From NCBI GenBank assembly GCA_910589275.1, contig CAJUTH010000033.1, positions 1 through 41,269 on the forward strand: 41,269 bases of DNA. Reading direction: 5' to 3'. The notes under the pieces were generated by a model. The model saw only the letters and a list, made by a program, of their open reading frames with translations, did no database searches and had not been told where the DNA came from. Of this stretch, positions 40,794 to 41,269 are shown piece by piece. A program made the translations under genes and the position numbers. The stretch comes from an uncultured Dorea sp. GTDB lineage: Bacteria; Bacillota; Clostridia; Lachnospirales; Lachnospiraceae. Numbering within the stretch: the stretch's first letter is position 1; the number at the start of each line of letters is the position of its first letter.

Positions 40794-41269
40794 GAGATTT
40801 TTTCCATTTCTTCAATAAGTCTTTTGAGTCTTTTGAGCTTTCGATCAAGTGCACGTTTTTCCTCTTATACTCACTCCATAAATACTAAATACAATACTGT
40901 GCAACTGTGGGACTTTGTTCTTCCAAATAACTTTATCTTTATATTCATCCTTAAATATAGTAAGTCAAAGTTTTTCCTGATCCTTTCTTCAGATTCCATC
41001 TCGTGATGTACACTCTTGACTCCGATTATTCTCTTCCTGTTGCCGGGTTGATTGAGGATTTCTGCCCATTAAAACGTGTGACCAATAGATACACAAAACA
41101 AAAGACTTAAAAATTATATTCTAAGTCTTTTGTTTACTTATGCCAGAACAAAATGTGTATTTTATCATTGTGCTATTTCAATAGACTGTTTTTCATTAAA
41201 AGAACTTCCATAATTTATGTAAACGGTAGATAATGAGTACCTATACAAAACTGGAGCAAACCTGTATGA
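40794..41269. other. Intergenic stretch without an intact gene
   Basis: No open frame with a ribosome site or family resemblance was found on either strand in these 476 bases. The minus strand has an A-rich, charged, coding-like stretch (about 40800-41005, including EEKRALDRKLKRLKRLIEEM when translated) broken by stop codons, which may be the remains of a gene. A long inverted repeat lies at 41096-41135. The start of the next region may lie beyond the edge. Confidence 0.5.
41096..41135. terminator. Perfect 14-bp inverted repeat, terminator-like
   Basis: Arms 41096-41109 and 41122-41135 are exact complements (AAACAAAAGACTTA and its inverse) with a 12-base loop. The arms themselves end in A- or T-rich tracts, so it could terminate transcription in either direction. 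It might instead be the end of a lost mobile element; no transposase is present. Confidence 0.5.

Noticed and set aside
40788..41006. 72-codon plus-strand frame at the right end
   Set aside because: It begins inside the rpmB promoter, lacks a ribosome site and has a composition expected from AT-rich non-coding DNA.

Overview
This window reads as chromosomal core DNA of an anaerobic, endospore-forming Firmicute, most likely a gut Lachnospiraceae (Dorea/Blautia/Ruminococcus-like). The evidence is an alpha/beta small acid-soluble spore protein, SpoIIM, a SpoVB-like flippase, a NifS/NifU-type Fe-S operon under an IscR-like Rrf2 regulator, a Firmicutes-type LexA box at recA, a flavin-reductase/rubredoxin fusion protein, and strong AGGAGG ribosome sites throughout. 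Genus-level placement is inference. All genes except the spoVB-like one (24819-26144) lie on the minus strand, so transcription runs from high to low coordinates. No tRNA, rRNA, CRISPR array or intact insertion sequence was found.

Layout, left to right. 1-72: start of a secreted or membrane protein cut by the edge, with a clear promoter and a perfect inverted-repeat operator. 314-3521: a redox cassette (LysR regulator, lipoprotein flavodoxin, carboxymuconolactone-decarboxylase-like protein, DUF4405 membrane cytochrome-like protein). 3595-8639: response regulator, histidine kinase, MacB-like ATPase and a large FtsX permease, probably an envelope-stress or peptide-resistance module. 8696-10527: V4R-domain protein and soluble PAS-GGDEF diguanylate cyclase. 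10637-11735: bacteriohemerythrin and high-molecular-weight rubredoxin, an O2/NO-handling pair. 11840-16816: lower glycolysis, gapA-pgk-tpiA then gpmI, punctuated by terminators and carrying an intergenic repeat. 16996-20477: ECF sigma factor, membrane protein and ABC-2 exporter. 20604-24688: Rrf2 regulator, nifS, nifU, mnmA and a PHP phosphatase, running sulfur from cysteine desulfuration to Fe-S clusters and tRNA thiolation. 24819-28153: spoVB-like, a degenerate xerD, spoIIM and nudF; the nudF-spoIIM-xerD order is also known from Bacillus. 28249-31887: rny and a chemoreceptor. 32148-33909: recA-recX under SOS control. 34088-35674: Na+/solute symporter with an unusual triple-palindrome leader. 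35928-40708: SASP, recG, fakA, asp23-family gene and rpmB. 40709-41269: no intact gene.

Most of the window is conserved housekeeping DNA. The parts most worth a second look are the truncated, active-site-depleted XerD paralogue kept in its ancestral locus, the V4R/GGDEF signalling pair, the triple palindrome before the symporter, the 45-48-bp repeat between pgk and tpiA, and terminators placed inside gene clusters (gapA|pgk and rny|nudF). I did not find a clearly new multi-gene system.
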